Source of the DNA: Amanita rubescens
Taxonomy: Eukaryota > Basidiomycota > Agaricomycetes > Agaricales > Amanitaceae
Length of the DNA: 64,000 nucleotides
Direction: 5' to 3'
NCBI GenBank assembly: GCA_015039365.1
Contig: WION01000055.1
Span: 1-64,000, forward strand
Shown here one piece after another: positions 32,605 to 44,618 of this stretch. A program made the translations under genes and the position numbers. Numbering within the stretch: position 1 is the stretch's first letter; every line of letters begins with the position of its first letter. The notes beneath the pieces were generated by a model. It searched no databases, was not told the origin of the DNA, and saw only the letters and a program-made list of their open reading frames with translations.

Positions 32605-33840
32605 GCCGCGGGTAATAAAATGTATATCGGCATAAAAGGCAAGTTGCCACACCGTCGATAACAACAGATCAATCTTCTCGATTCGTTAAGCTCATTGTGC
32701 ATGTGGATTCCGCCCTGCCCTGAGTGTTTCATCCTGAGCTGCGGAAACGAAAGGCCTACGGAAACCAGTTCAGTGGCGTTCTGGATATAATGGGCACCGG
32801 TTCGCATCAAATGTACTGAGTTGTCCCGTGAGTTGTTCCATATACGCGTCCGTTATATTAGTCCCCACGGTCCTGTACACTCTGGAAGATTTTTTTTTTT
32901 TGATTCCTTCCCGGACCCGAGTGTAACCAACGAAGTCGTGAAGGTAGAGGTCTTCTTTTACGTCAGGTCAATCATTCCAAAAGGACAACAATGGTTGGCT
33001 TTAGCGTGCGAAGTTTCCTGACGCATGTTTGCCTCAAGGCAAGGTCGTGTAACAAGTCGCTAGGTAACGAACCATGTTGACAAGCTAGATATTTTTGAAT
33101 CATGGCCTCTACCATACCAGTAGGATCCGCTGATTCCGGGCGCATCGTTATCGAGTCGATTTTGATATCGAGACTGATGACTGAGTGTTCATTCGCTAAT
33201 GAAATGATGAAATGACAGGTAGAAAGCTCTAGTACTCAATGTTCGAATTTTTGTAATGCCGCAGGCTCCTTTTCCTGATTGTACCGTTCGAATCTCCAGT
33301 TTGTCGTTAGGATCGTACGAGAGTGCATTTTCCGAAATCCCGGAGTTGGACATTGTACATCATATAGAAACTGCGAGTTCACCTCATCATATCCCCGACT
33401 AACACGATCCCTGACTGATACCTAAGTATGGCCTGCGGCCTGCTGCCTGATCTCCACCGCCGCCTTTCGACCTGTCGTTTTGTTACAAACGAAGCCTTCT
33501 ATTCGGATGGCACTCGGGAATAAGCGAACAAGAGCCAAACGCTGTCAACTGTATTCCTTAATTAAGGTAGTTGTTTAGTACGGCCCCATTTAGGTTAGCT
33601 TCAAAAGTACTGACCGCGGCCACCCGCTCTTCGCTAAAAGAGGCCAGTTCATCAGGGTGTCAATGTGGTAATCCTGCCAGGCTCAGTCGTCCCGTTTTCA
33701 AGTAAGACGTACGACAAAGGGTAAACGTCATCGTATCAAAAGGCCCTGTCGATTGCAATTCAGATTTTTGACAAGCAGAGTACAATCTGTCAATTCCGAA
33801 TTTGCCATGGCAAAAAAAAGGTAACATCAGACCCGTATCC
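32605..33840. repeat. Old segmental duplication, copy 2
   Basis: Counterpart of 29,590-31,035 in the same orientation. It is about 200 bp shorter through deletions and shares the same ordered anchor words, ending near GCCATGGCAAAAAAAAGG against CCATGACCAAAAAGTGG in copy 1. No gene is recognised inside. Confidence 0.7.
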
Positions 33841-34042
33841 CGAATTGATGGAGAGCGACATGGGGAACATTCCCTATTACTTAAGCCTAAGGCTAAGCGG
33901 ATCAACGGGGCTAGGACTCATGCTGTATATCCCTGTCACGTACTCGACGGCATTTACAATTGTGGATATCCGTCTGAGTTGAGGACAATTCCCCGTATAT
34001 CACCACATTTCGCCACCTCAAAGTTCCTCGCGATCTGTGGGT

Positions 34043-34660
34043 AATAATCAATTATTTTGGGACGAAAAAACAAATAAATCACCACGTATACGGTATTCAC
34101 AAACCCGTAGGATGGAGCTGCGTGATTCCAGACATCCAACGCGCCCTTGATTCACAAGTGAGCAGATCGACATGAATAGCCAAAGTCGCAGCTCGACTAT
34201 GTACATCCATCGCTGTCAAAAACGGAACACGTCAGCCATCATCCACCTCAACCGTTATCACTCTATGAAACTCACCCTTCGCCGAGGTCAACAACTGGTC
34301 CACCACACTATCCAACAACGTCTCCCAATCCAACGTGTCAAACAACGCACTGATCCTCCTCTCCGAATAATCCAGAACCCTCTTTTGCTGCGGTGGAGGC
34401 GCATGCAAGCAGGGTCAATGATGAAGCCGCCGTTGAGAAACTGGAGACGGCGAAAGCTAAGCACGGGCCAAACTGGGCGGGAAAGAGCGTTCCGCGAAAA
34501 TACATTCCAGCCTGGAAAACCCTTTCCTCGAAGGGCGGGAAGCACCAATGGACCTCGGCCCTTCTGAGGGGGTGGGGATAGTGTATGGTGTCTGTATACT
34601 AACTGGGCGTGGCCGCCTTGGGGGTACACCCGTCGTCGAAACAGGTTTCCTTTTGGGGGT
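34043..34660 (-). pseudogene. SEC31 3'-end relic with internal deletion
   Basis: 34,043-34,395 matches the last two exons, last intron and 3' flank of SEC31 (38,850-39,225), including GTATACGGTATTC, GCGTGATTCCAGACATCCAA and CACTCACCCTTC. The match then jumps to the proline-rich coding region (34,430-34,660 against about 39,605-39,840: ACATTCCAG-CTGGA, CACCCGTCGTCGAA). About 370 bp, including the penultimate intron, is thus missing. Introns elsewhere are retained, so this is a DNA duplicate and not a processed copy. The frames are broken. Confidence 0.75.
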
Positions 34661-35173
34661 TCCTAGTTGATCATGTGCATTCAGAGCTGTCAGAAAGCAA
34701 GCACGTCAGTCAGTTTTCTCGGCTCATAAAAGAGACGCACACTTCACGAGAACTGAATATTGACGGCCAACAAGCAATTTTAGGTGACATCGACTCGTCA
34801 TTCAACGCACCAGACGGGCCGATGCTTACCGGACCATCCATATTTGCAATGTTCAGTGAGTGTACCGTGCGGTAGGCGCTAAGACTAGGTTGACGTCATT
34901 GGCCTGGGAGTCACGTGGTGTTTAAAATTATCGTAAACTTTAGTTTCAGTCTTTCGTGCATCATGGTTGCGTGCCTGTTTCCCACCTTCAAAGTCAGACG
35001 CTCACACAACCCAAAGCTCAAGGTCGGGAAGCACTGGTATTTCTTATAATCAATCCAATATCAGGTACGCCTTGAATACGTGGAACTAAATAGACATCAA
35101 TAGCAACGACGATAGCATGGTATGAACACAATTTGAATGCATAACAAAAGCAACGAAAATCAAGAGGATTTGG
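34661..35173. other. Intergenic, no gene recognised
   Basis: Contains a stretch (34,664-34,720) shared with 31,313-31,370 and otherwise the 3' flank of the RS-rich gene. Nothing else is supported. Confidence 0.5.
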
Positions 35174-36262
35174 TTAAATGAGAAAAAGATCAACGACGCT
35201 CCAGCGTGGTTGGTATCTGGTGAGTTTACCATTTATTTGGTGACAGTTTCTTCTGACACGGCAATCGATAAAAGGTGCCCATCGAACGATTATTATGTTG
35301 AGGACCAGACCGGACATGAGAATTGGGTGATACCCAGAGTTGACGATAATTCCATTTGGCGACCGGTCAATATCGTTGCGCACGGTCCATGCGTGACCGT
35401 CTATCACCATTGTTGGGTCCGTCGCGTCGTCCTGGAATACACATTTAGCTGATCTCTGCTTCGAAATGCACATAATAGTAATATGCTTACGCTGTGTATA
35501 CTGCGTGGACGAATCCGGGTAATCCTCGCTATCGACACCCTCGCTGACGTAGTCACTTCCTGAGGATCGCGGCAATGAATTGTCATCAGCAAAGGCGCGG
35601 TGATAACTGTTCACTGCACGGTTGAAGCCCCTTCTATAGAACCTTCTGCCCCTATATCTTCTCGAAGCAGAATACTCTCCATTAGTACGTCCTTCACCAA
35701 TCCTATTGCTATTACGTCGAAATGGGTCATCTACCCGCTCTCCACTATTCCTCGATTCCTGTATGGGCCCACGACGTCGGCTACGCGATGACGATGAGAA
35801 TCGTTCTGGGCTACGTGACCGGCCACCCAGGTCTGGCGGAGAGTATGTCGCATTGGTTTGTTCCCTGTAATTCCACCTGCGACTTCGCGTGCCATGTCCC
35901 TCAGGAGATCTATTCCTGCGAGTTCGTGTCCGTGGTGTTGTTGAATTCGATTGTTGTCTGTGAATTTCACGACAAGGGCACGATGTACCACAGTCACAAC
36001 GGGAACGTTGCGTCGGCTCGCGGATCTGCGTCATGACATGATCACCAGTTTAAACTCAACTTTTCCATAAACTAACCTCTGTGAACCATGTTCCCATTGA
36101 ATGGTTAGATCCCGGAGCGTTAATATTGATCACAACCATATCACGGGCATTATGCACTTGTCCACCATTTATATCAATGTCTTCTGCATTGGAAAACATT
36201 TCTGACTTGGACTGCCCTCGTGGTGTTCTCGAACTCGAGTTATTTCTACCGTCTGAAAACAT
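35174..36262 (-). CDS. RS-rich protein with an N-terminal 'MFSNAxDI..GGQ' segment, function unknown
   Basis: Three exons, 36262-36077, 36025-35491 and 35448-35174 (introns 51 and 42 nt), total 996 nt and give about 331 aa. Residues 1-62 contain EMFSNAEDIDINGGQVHNAR, a short beta-rich motif I know from the N-termini of many Agaricomycete proteins, including NACHT proteins. Then follow a Cys patch (CDCGTSCPC), a long Arg/Ser region (RSRSPERFSSSSRSRRRG) and a poorly conserved hydrophobic tail. RS regions suggest nuclear RNA-associated roles, but here that is inference. The last exon may contain a further unrecognised intron because its end looks less protein-like. Two relics lie at 31.3-32.4 kb. 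The ATG in MFSDGRNNSSS was chosen as start because the upstream part does not resemble the family. Confidence 0.65.
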
Positions 36263-36659
36263 AGTGGAGGGGGGGCGGCGGAGCGGGGCGGCGAAGCAAA
36301 GTGAGAGAAGGAAGTCGAGGAAACGGGAGATTGCCCTCGTGTTATGTAAGCGTACCACTTAATGAATATGAATGATGGTGGCGTTATTTTCCCTCACCTA
36401 TTTATCCCACTCACTTCGGCACCCTCATGGATGCTTTCTTTACTAATGAAATGGAACTCGACGGAGATAAAGATCAAGTTTGGGCATCTCTGCTCCGCTT
36501 GTAATTCAGGTGGCAATAGCCCGGCGCCAAGGGAAAGTAAGATACATAATCATCAATCCTCGAACCCACCAGTTGCTGGTTACTTGCGCCAAGAGAGGGA
36601 ATGACACGCGCTGAGTGAGGCGCGAGCGGGTTAGGATAAGTTGCTCAAAATTTATGTCG

Positions 36660-36990
36660 TCTTGCAACCGACGTGACCTGCCAGCAGTGCCGACGGAGGA
36701 CGGGGACACAGGCCCTAAGGAGTCTGCGATGCTGAAGGACGAGGAATGGCAAGGGTCACCGTTCTCCGATGGTAAGGCCGGTCCGATGCCGGGGATGTAC
36801 GGGCTATATCATAAGACGTAGTAAGCATCTCAAAGTTCAGAAGGTCATTGTAAGCATGCACATTGAGAAATTCCCCTGACGACTCTCAGTTCAGATTGTC
36901 AGGTGCCGCCCAGGTGCATAGGGGAATTGCTGTTAGACAATGTCAACACATCTTCTCCGCGTCACTAGAAACGCTCACGCCAAACTCACC
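36660..36990 (-). pseudogene. Truncated duplicate of the C2H2 zinc-finger gene
   Basis: 36,680-36,990 is a close copy of about 28,950-29,330, shared through GACGGAGGACGGGGAC, GCTGAAGGACGAGGAATGG, GGGCTATATCATAAGACG and CACATTGAGAAATTCCCCTG. It ends just before the zinc-finger codons, so no fingers remain. A deletion of about 30 bp lies after the exon-4 start, and 20-30 bp are missing in exon 3. It cannot make the DNA-binding domain. Confidence 0.85.
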
Positions 36991-37436
36991 GATTTCATGT
37001 CTACGTTGCGAACCGTGGGTAATAATGAAAGAGCGTTGGATTATAGTGCTTTATACTACCCCAACACGAGGAGGGACCCGACAAATACGAAGCTGAAACG
37101 CAAACTTCTATAGTAAAGCCTTATTATGTCAATAGTCACTTCGATGGGGCCCAAGACGTTACTTCAATTACGGGTGGGATCGCCTAGATTTGCGCCGCGC
37201 TTGTTGGGGGGAAACGACTGGTTGATACGGTTGGGGGATAGGGACTTGGGGGTACTGTGGTTCTTTGCGATCGAGTCGATAATAAGGCGTCTGCACCTGT
37301 TGCGTTTGCGGTCGCCTGAATAGCCCATATTTCTTGACAACTGTTGTCTTCGTCCGAGTCTGCTTTGTGATGACCAACCGCTCGCGACGGCGTTCCATTT
37401 TGACGCGAGACTGTAACGTCAGATTGGTAAGACGTG

Positions 37437-38345
37437 TCAAAGAAATTGCAGTAGAGCACTGACAGATGGCATCACACGAAAGGTGCCCACAATATCATCC
37501 ACGTTTGGAGGGTCAATGTGTAAGGATATTCCCCCACGGGGATCAAGATTGCCGTACATTAGGACCCCTTTCTTCCCCCTGACATTGGAATTGAAGTCCA
37601 CAACATCGTTAATGCTACGGCCGCCACTCTGTGGCACGTGTGAGGCAGTGCGCAGTTGAATATTAGCAAATTTCTGCTGACCTTTATTCGGTACCAAGCA
37701 TCATATTCACCATTTTCAGAAGGTGGGGAAGGTGAGCCACCAGTCGCGCCAGTTTCGGGTATCACCACATTTTTAACCTGACAGGTGACCTCTCCGAGCT
37801 CCCCGTGCTTATGTATGGACCAATCCTTTGTGATTTCGCAGCTCAGCTCACGGTTGCGCTCGTCAATCGACATTTGACTCTATAAAGTCAAATAAAACAC
37901 CTCTAAGGCTGAAAAATTGCGATAGATCACTGACAGTTGGCATCGCGCCCCAGACACCCGCAATACGCCTTATGTTTCCATTATTCAGGTATTTACCACT
38001 TCCACCAAACGGCCCAGGCAATTCTCTCAAAATCCAAAGTTGTACAGATCCGTCCGCCTTGATGTCGATAACATCATCACGACGCTCTTCATCACCCTTC
38101 TGTAGTATATATGTGAGATACACGGAAACTTGGTTCAAAAGCAGGAATATTTTACTCACCAGACGATCCTTTGGAAGTTCTAACCGATACCAGTGCGTAG
38201 CAGGAGCTTTGCCTATTTTCGCCATATCAGACTCGGGGATTTTCACTATTTGGGACAGGCATGAACGGTAGTCATTGCAGTTTGACTCGGCGGCATTCAC
38301 AGAAGTGCCAAGGAGGAATAAAAGGAGCGCGTACGAAAAAAACAT
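37437..38345 (-). CDS. Secreted protein with two related domains, unknown family
   Basis: Exons 38345-38160, 38099-37935, 37879-37682 and 37628-37437, with introns of 60, 55 and 53 nt, give 246 aa in one frame. The start MFFSYALLLFLLGTSVNA is a clear signal peptide. The two halves look related: each has a short exon ending in a WYR motif (HWYRLELPKDRL; DAWYRIK), an intron, then a segment on the pattern DDVxDxxxxG...MPxVS (MPTVSDLSQFF; MPSVSALLQFL). The middle intron (37880-37934, GTCAGT...TATAG) removes the first half's stop; if it is retained, the two halves would be separate overlapping frames. The annotator should therefore treat the join as likely, not certain. Function is unknown. Two tandem domains suggest an internal duplication. 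Confidence 0.6.
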
Positions 38346-38908
38346 GATGGGCAGTAAGGAGACCAGCTCTGGGGTGTGAATCAAGCGCAACGCTTTTTAT
38401 ATCGTTGCATGGTGGCCATCAATGCGTACATCATGATCTTGATGTTACTAAAATTGACAGAGGCAGGAGCGAGAAGCCCGAGTCTGAGCCCGATCCCGAT
38501 TATCAAGCCCGTTCAAGAACCAAGTCTGACGTGGACGCACGGAGGTGAGGATATCGAAGGGCACGATAACCCCTGATAACCCAGTGGTCAAGCAGCTATG
38601 CAGTATCAGTGAGATGATCGTTAGTCAGATAGGCTGAGCCACGCGCGTAAAATCGACATTGAAAATTTCTCGTTTCATGTGATCATTGACCGAGTGCTAT
38701 TTTAGGATGGTTGTGTTGGAGTAACGACTGTAACGTAGGTTGGAGTAAGACTCAGAGAGAGTGAGAGTCTGATGTGGACGCGTTGCATATCTATGTTGAT
38801 CATGATGTTATTAGTTCAAAACGTACAGGGAGCAAGGTAGGCGGAGGCAGATATATAACTATTTTTGGACGAGAAAAATCAATCACTACGCTAAGCTGTA
38901 TACGGTAT
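38346..38908. other. Intergenic, no gene recognised
   Basis: Contains GAGTCTGAG-type words near 38,470-38,760 and the SEC31 3' flank. The plus frame at 38,376-38,576 has no supporting feature. Confidence 0.5.
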
Positions 38909-41900
38909 TCAAATCCGTAGGATGAGCTGCTTGATTCCAGACATCCAAAGCGCAATATTTTCAGTCCGCGATTCACGAGTGAGCAGTTCGACGTGAATAG
39001 CCAAAGCTGCGGGTCGATCATGTGCATCCATCGCTGTCAAAAACATGCACAGTCAGCCAACCAAACCCAAAAAATGACATCCTTGCGACACTCACCCTTC
39101 ACCAAAACTAAAAGCTGATCCACCACGCTATCCGATAACGTCTCGCAATTCAACGAATCGAACAACGAACCAATCCGCCTCTCTAAATCATCCACAATCC
39201 TCTTTTGTTGCGGCGGCGTCGCTTGCTTCATCCGGTTCAGATGACCGCTGAGCACCTCAAAGATCGGCCGCGCGTGGTCGGGTATATGACTGCGATCGCC
39301 GGACGCTACAAACGCAACATTGATCAGTACTTTAACTTGAAAGACAAAGACGACTCGGACTTACGGTATTTCGGAGGTGGAGGCCCAGTAGGCGCTCTTG
39401 AAATCGGGGCAACCCTCGCCGGTCCAGGTCCAGCTTGACCAGGTGGAGGTCCTTGAGGGGATTGCATACTGGGTGTTGGCGGCTGCGGTGCTTGCAATGA
39501 CTGTCCCGGAAGTTGCTGCCCGCCCAGCGGAGGCGGTGCCGTCCTTTGCATCTGTTGCTGGGGTGGTGGCGCGTACGGGCCAGTTTGATGTTGTTGAGGG
39601 ACTGGAGGCGGCGAAGATTGGGCACCGCCAGGTCCGAACTGAGCAGGAGAGGGCGTCCCTCGAACGTACATTCCGGAACCTGGAGGACCCTGTCCCTTGG
39701 GTGGGGACGAAACAATCGGGCCTCGGCCCATTTGGGGATGTGGCGGTGGCGGTGTCTGTCCAATAGGAACCCTTCCAGGGGGTGGCGCATATTGACTAGG
39801 CGTCGGCTGCCTCGGGGGAACACCCGTCGTCGAAGTAGGTCTCCTTATCGGAGGGTATCCAATTCCGGGGTGTTGATGCTGCTGGGGCCCGGGCGGCCCG
39901 GGAGGCGGTGGCTGTACCCTCTGTCCAGCCTGTGGTGGTGGTGGTGGCATCACCCTCTGCTGTTGTTGCACACTACTAGGTCTCGGAGGCGGCGGTAATG
40001 GAGCATTCGCAGCCTGTCCCCCGTATGCTGATAAGGTAGGTGACACATACCCGGGAGAAGGCGTTGCGTTAGGGAAAGGTGACGTAATCGCGTTTGGCTT
40101 GTTCAAGTTTAGATTATTCAATGGCCTCGTGCTCGGCACCATTGGGGCATCGTTCCAACCACCGTTGTCTCTCTTTGGTGGTGGAGGTGGAGGATGTGTA
40201 GGATTCGCAGTAGGTCCACGAAAGGGTGGAGGATGGACAGTGGCAGGATGGGAAGGTCGGGAGCCACCATACCCGGTCGCAGTTGGCTGCTGTGCCTGCA
40301 TTTGCGTAGCAGGCATATATTGACCTTGGGCATAAGGGACAGTGGGAACTGCGGCAGTGGTAGAGTGAGCGGGAGGGTTATAGCTCGAATAGCTTGTTTG
40401 CATTGGTTGAGGCACCGTATTAGGGAAGGTCGTTGGATAACCACCGTACGGGCCTGTGGGAGCCCGGTTCACTGACGTGGTCGTCGCAGTCGTCATAGTC
40501 GTCGTCGTAGTCGTTGCCGCTACAGCAGGAACAGCCGCTGCTGCAGGAGACGTCTTTACACCCGCAGCAGTCAGCAATCTCTCCCTTTCCCCCTTCACTT
40601 TGTAATCCGTCGGCGTCAATTTGATAAACTCGGCAGCTTCCTTCACAAGACCTTGCGTCGCCAACATCTCTGCGTACTCAAAGTACCGGTCGTACAGTGA
40701 TGCCAGTTTGTAAGTCTTGAGCACATCCCCATCCACACCTCGGACGCTCTTTTGCTCCAAATCTTCATCAACATACTTGGTCGCGGCGCGGAACACGGTG
40801 ACCTTCTCGATAAAGGTCTGAAGTCCATGCACGTGCGCAGAGTACCGCGACCCTTGACCGTCTCCACTAACGACGGCAACCTTCTCTTCCTCGCTCATCT
40901 CTTCGTTCCAGATATTGACCAACCTCTCCAGCCTCGCAGCAGCCAAATACGTCAACGTCGCGTTCCGCCTAAACTCATTCGCATACTCGTCATCTTCCAC
41001 ATCGTATTGTTCATCTTCCGAAACCACGCTCTGGAACTCCAACCGCGCGCCAAGCTGTTCAGCCAGACCAGGAAACTCGTCATCCTTTGCAAACGTGCAT
41101 AGAACGACAAAGATCTCCCTCCATTCTTGCAAATCGGCATTTTGAACAATATCCGAGAGATCGTTCGAGACGATGGACTGGAAGAGTCGCAAGTAGGGAA
41201 GCGTCGTCGTCCGCCGCTCAAAGTATGCTCTTTGGGTACGTTGGAGGAGTTCGGGGCCGCCGCGAACAGCAAGTAAGATAGCATCCGCAAATCGATCAGA
41301 GGACAAACACAAAGACACCGCGCTCTCGAAATCGCCCAAAACAAGAGCTTTTGTTACGAGCCTATCCGTTTCGGACTCGTCTGCCGGGTAGATCTTGAAC
41401 GTGTTGCTCTTCATGATCTCCGACGAGACGGACGACGCCCTGGAACCGATCGTTGCAGCGACGGAAGAGTCCATCGGGTAGTTCAAATGCGGAACGTGCA
41501 CGGTATGATGATCGCCTCCATCCTGCACGATCGTATTGAAAAAGTCTTCTTGCGGCGTCCCAGGTCCGAAATCGTCGCCAAATAGACTGGGAACCGTCGT
41601 CGTGGACTCTGTATCGAGTGGAACGCCACTAGCAGCGTCAGACGCGGCCTCAGCGCTTGTTCCCGCCTCTGACTTGTCCGTTGGTTCGCTCCCTGGAGTC
41701 TCCCCGTCGCTTTCCTCCGCTTCCTGGCGCTCTGGTTCAGCAAACGAAACAACAGACTCTCGTTGCTTTCCGTCCGCATATTCGTCGATCTGCTCTGGAG
41801 ATTTGTAAGAAACCAGTTTGAGGCTTTCAACTGCTTCAGCAACGCGGGCTGCGACTTCCTCTTTCGAGAAGCCAAGAAGTGTGACTAGCTCGTCCCTAGA

Positions 41901-43683
41901 GTCTGCCTTGAACAAACTCAACAGTGCTTTCCACGCGTCGGATTGCGGAGCGACTTCAGTCCTTCCTTCCGCAAATGCCTGTAAAGAGTCGCCTTGCATG
42001 GCTTCCTGCAATCCTGTGGCACGCTCGATGAAATCTTGCTCCGTAACCACTTTTCGAAGGTGCACGACACTGCTTTGAGCCTTCCCATGGGCATTCGTCA
42101 AATTGGAGACCGAAACAAGCTTTCCGCCAAAGCCGAATGTAGAGGATGCAGGGCGGCGCAGCCATTTCGGTGGTTGTTTGAGAGAGAAGGTGGGACCTTG
42201 GGAGGTACGAGTGGTTCCTGGTACGTCAAAGATGTCGGCCCCGTTGGGTTGGGGTGCGGAGTCTTGAGCGGAACCAGGTTCATTGGTAGATTGGATGGAA
42301 TGGATACCAATGGTACCGTCAAAGAAGGCGGTAGCCAAAATATCAGGGTTGCGAGGACACCATTCGACTTGGAATGCCCAGTTTTCGGCCGAGGGAAGCT
42401 ACTCGTAAAGTTAGCGAAACAATCTCCATGACACATATATACCTCACCTCGCCAATAATTTCGGATGTTTGTGGGTTCCAGCAAAGCGCGCGATTGTCTT
42501 TACCGCAGGAGAGTAAGAGATCCGCATCTTGCTTGCACCACGAGAGTGATAGAACTCCCTTTTCATGGCCCGTCAAGATCTATAAAGCGCAAATTCAGGT
42601 GACGCGGTCATATAAAACATTATGTAAGCACCTTTTCGGGAGCACGGGCGTTACGAAGGTCCCAAACCATGATAATAGGTGACGTATCGTCTTCCGATGC
42701 AGTGACGAGGCGCGTTGCCTAGAATATCTTCGTCAGATTATGCACTTGTCAATTGCATAAACACATACATTATCGGGATGCCAAGCAATAGCGCTCATCC
42801 CGCGCCTTCCGCCTACGGCCAAACTGCCACCCGTGCTCATTTGCCCTGCCAGCGTACCGGCACCGCCGCCATACGCCAGCGCAACAACTTCTCTCTTTCC
42901 TCTTAGATCCCAGACGACGGTATACCCCGTGCTGCTAGCGCCGGCGAGGACATACTGTACTTGCTGGTTCCAAGCAATTGACGTGATTTCATCCAATTTC
43001 GTACTGCGCGTTCCTGGTGTGGGGGTGTAAGGCTTACTCGGGTCCTTGAGATCCCAGATGTACACCTATAATAAGTTCGTCAAACTGTTTGACGTCATAT
43101 CAAGTGTTGGAATACGAACCTCGCCGCTTACGCCTCCAGAGGCCAGCAGGTGTGTTTGTATGGGATTAAAGTCCAAGCCGCGAACGGGACCAGTATGTGT
43201 CGTATTCCTTAGTATAAGTGATTCTGAGGCGCTAAAAAAAGTTGAATCGCGTTAGCGCAAAGATCGAGGGCGCAGATAAGACGCACTCTGCCCCATCAAG
43301 AATTTTAGCGGGATCCCACAGAGCTAGCTCGCCATTTTCTAGACCAGCAGCAATGACGCCCTTCGGTCGGCCATCCACACCGCCCCAAGCTAACCGATTA
43401 AACCTGTCCGTGGCAGACATCTGAATCAGCGTCAAAAAGAGCGCGCTGATTGTCCGAATCACCTAGATGAATCTTTTACGGAGCAGCTTGGCCCCTTGCC
43501 TCCCATGACACCCAATTCGAACTCATCTCTGTCCATAAAATTGGGAGCCCAAATCTCGAGGTGGCTCTCATTGCTGAACGATTCATCCAAGGCACCTGCA
43601 ACTGTTCCAGTTGCAATAAGAGGGAGTGGGGATGAGGGCGACCAGGCAAAGGTTGAGGTTCTGTGAATTTCCTTGAGTTTCAT
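38909..43683 (-). CDS. SEC31: COPII outer-coat protein Sec31
   Basis: Nine exons: 43683-43480, 43420-43287, 43231-43120, 43065-42769, 42718-42632, 42579-42448, 42398-39365, 39305-39096, 39033-38909; 4,335 nt, about 1,444 aa. Sec31 pairs with Sec13 to form the COPII cage on vesicles leaving the ER. The start [16 protein letters not shown] and [15 protein letters not shown] are Sec31 signatures. Residues 1 to about 350 are WD40 repeats ([73 protein letters not shown]). A helical ACE1-like region follows. Residues about 950-1330 are Pro/Gln/Gly-rich, as usual. The helical C-terminus ([35 protein letters not shown]) is in the last two small exons. Intron A uses a weaker GTAAAA donor, chosen because it alone keeps phase. 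The gene is divergent from 43,850. A broken duplicate of its 3' end is at 34,043-34,660. Confidence 0.97.
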
Positions 43684-43849
43684 GAGTTTTGGTCGCCGCC
43701 GTTGGCTTGAGCGTGGATATAACTTGTTTGTTTTTATTTGCACTTCTTGACACGTTGCTTTTGCCGGCCCTAAATTCCACGTGACTAGTAGACATATATA
43801 TGGGTTCACGGCTTATCTTAACATGTCTACTACAACATGATAGACGCCC
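43684..43849. promoter_or_regulatory. Bidirectional promoter region between SEC31 and the nucleotidyltransferase-like gene
   Basis: 166 bp separate the two divergent start codons. It holds a TATATATG stretch near 43,793 and little else. Shared promoter use is inferred from spacing. Confidence 0.45.
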
Positions 43850-44552
43850 ATGCCATTCACCACAGATCAACTCAAATCAATCGCGAAAACAGCAGTAGAG
43901 GTAATCAAAGAGATTGGATATGATGCCTGTCTCTTTGGTAGCCTCGCCTGCTACTTGTGGGGTATGCAGCATCGTAGACCTGACGTAAGCTCACGTCACA
44001 CACTCACCACTCGACTCGACCTGATCACCCCAATAGGACGTAGATATCATCATCCTCGATCCGAGTCTTGACTTGGAAAACATAAAAGATCAAATCGCGC
44101 GCCACAACGACAACTTTTACCTCACTAACAGCAAAAACCCACGCTATTCGTACAAAATTCTATGGTACCGAAACGACTTTAAATCTTGCAAAGTCGATAT
44201 ATTATTACCCGGGATACTTGATATCCCATCTATTCCAGTAGACAAGATCGTCATGATGGAAGACCTACCGGTCATGCCATTCTTACCGTTGTTTTACCTC
44301 AAGGTTCAAGGCTGGTGGCACCATAAACAGGCATTCATGAAACCCCATTTACAGCGAAAAGTCCCGCAAGACGTACGCGACATCAAAGAGCTATTGCAAC
44401 TTGTGAAGCAACGGAGATTTGTGTTTGAAGGGAATGGAGTGGAATGGCTGCCACAGTGGTTCTTCGACAAGGCTAGGATGCATGTATCAGAGTATTCAAA
44501 GGTGTATCCACAGACAAGGAAGGAATGGGCGACCCTTCTTGGAGGGAATTAA
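43850..44552 (+). CDS. Nucleotidyltransferase-fold protein
   Basis: Two exons, 43850-43984 and 44037-44552, are joined by a 52-nt intron and give 216 aa. Residues 29-53 carry the hallmark of the polymerase-beta nucleotidyltransferase fold: LFGSLACYLWG followed by RRPDDVDIIIL, i.e. G-S and the D-x-D metal pair, assembled exactly across the intron. Later positions predicted for the fold (KVDILLPG) supply a third acidic residue. The rest is a helical tail (VRDIKELLQLVKQRRFVF). Short proteins of this kind are common in Agaricomycetes. The substrate is unknown; transfer of a nucleotide to RNA, protein or a small molecule are all possible. No toxin-antitoxin partner is seen nearby. ATG at 43,850 is the only start in frame upstream of the motif. 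Confidence 0.75.
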
Positions 44553-44618
44553 TAGGCAAAGGTGGCATGTATGCAATTATTCGATTATATATAAATACAT
44601 CTCGTGTGGACTGGCGAT

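Noticed and set aside
39332..40475. Several long frames on both strands over SEC31
   Set aside because: They are shadows of the proline/glutamine-rich coding strand; the Sec31 frame continues through them with matching introns.
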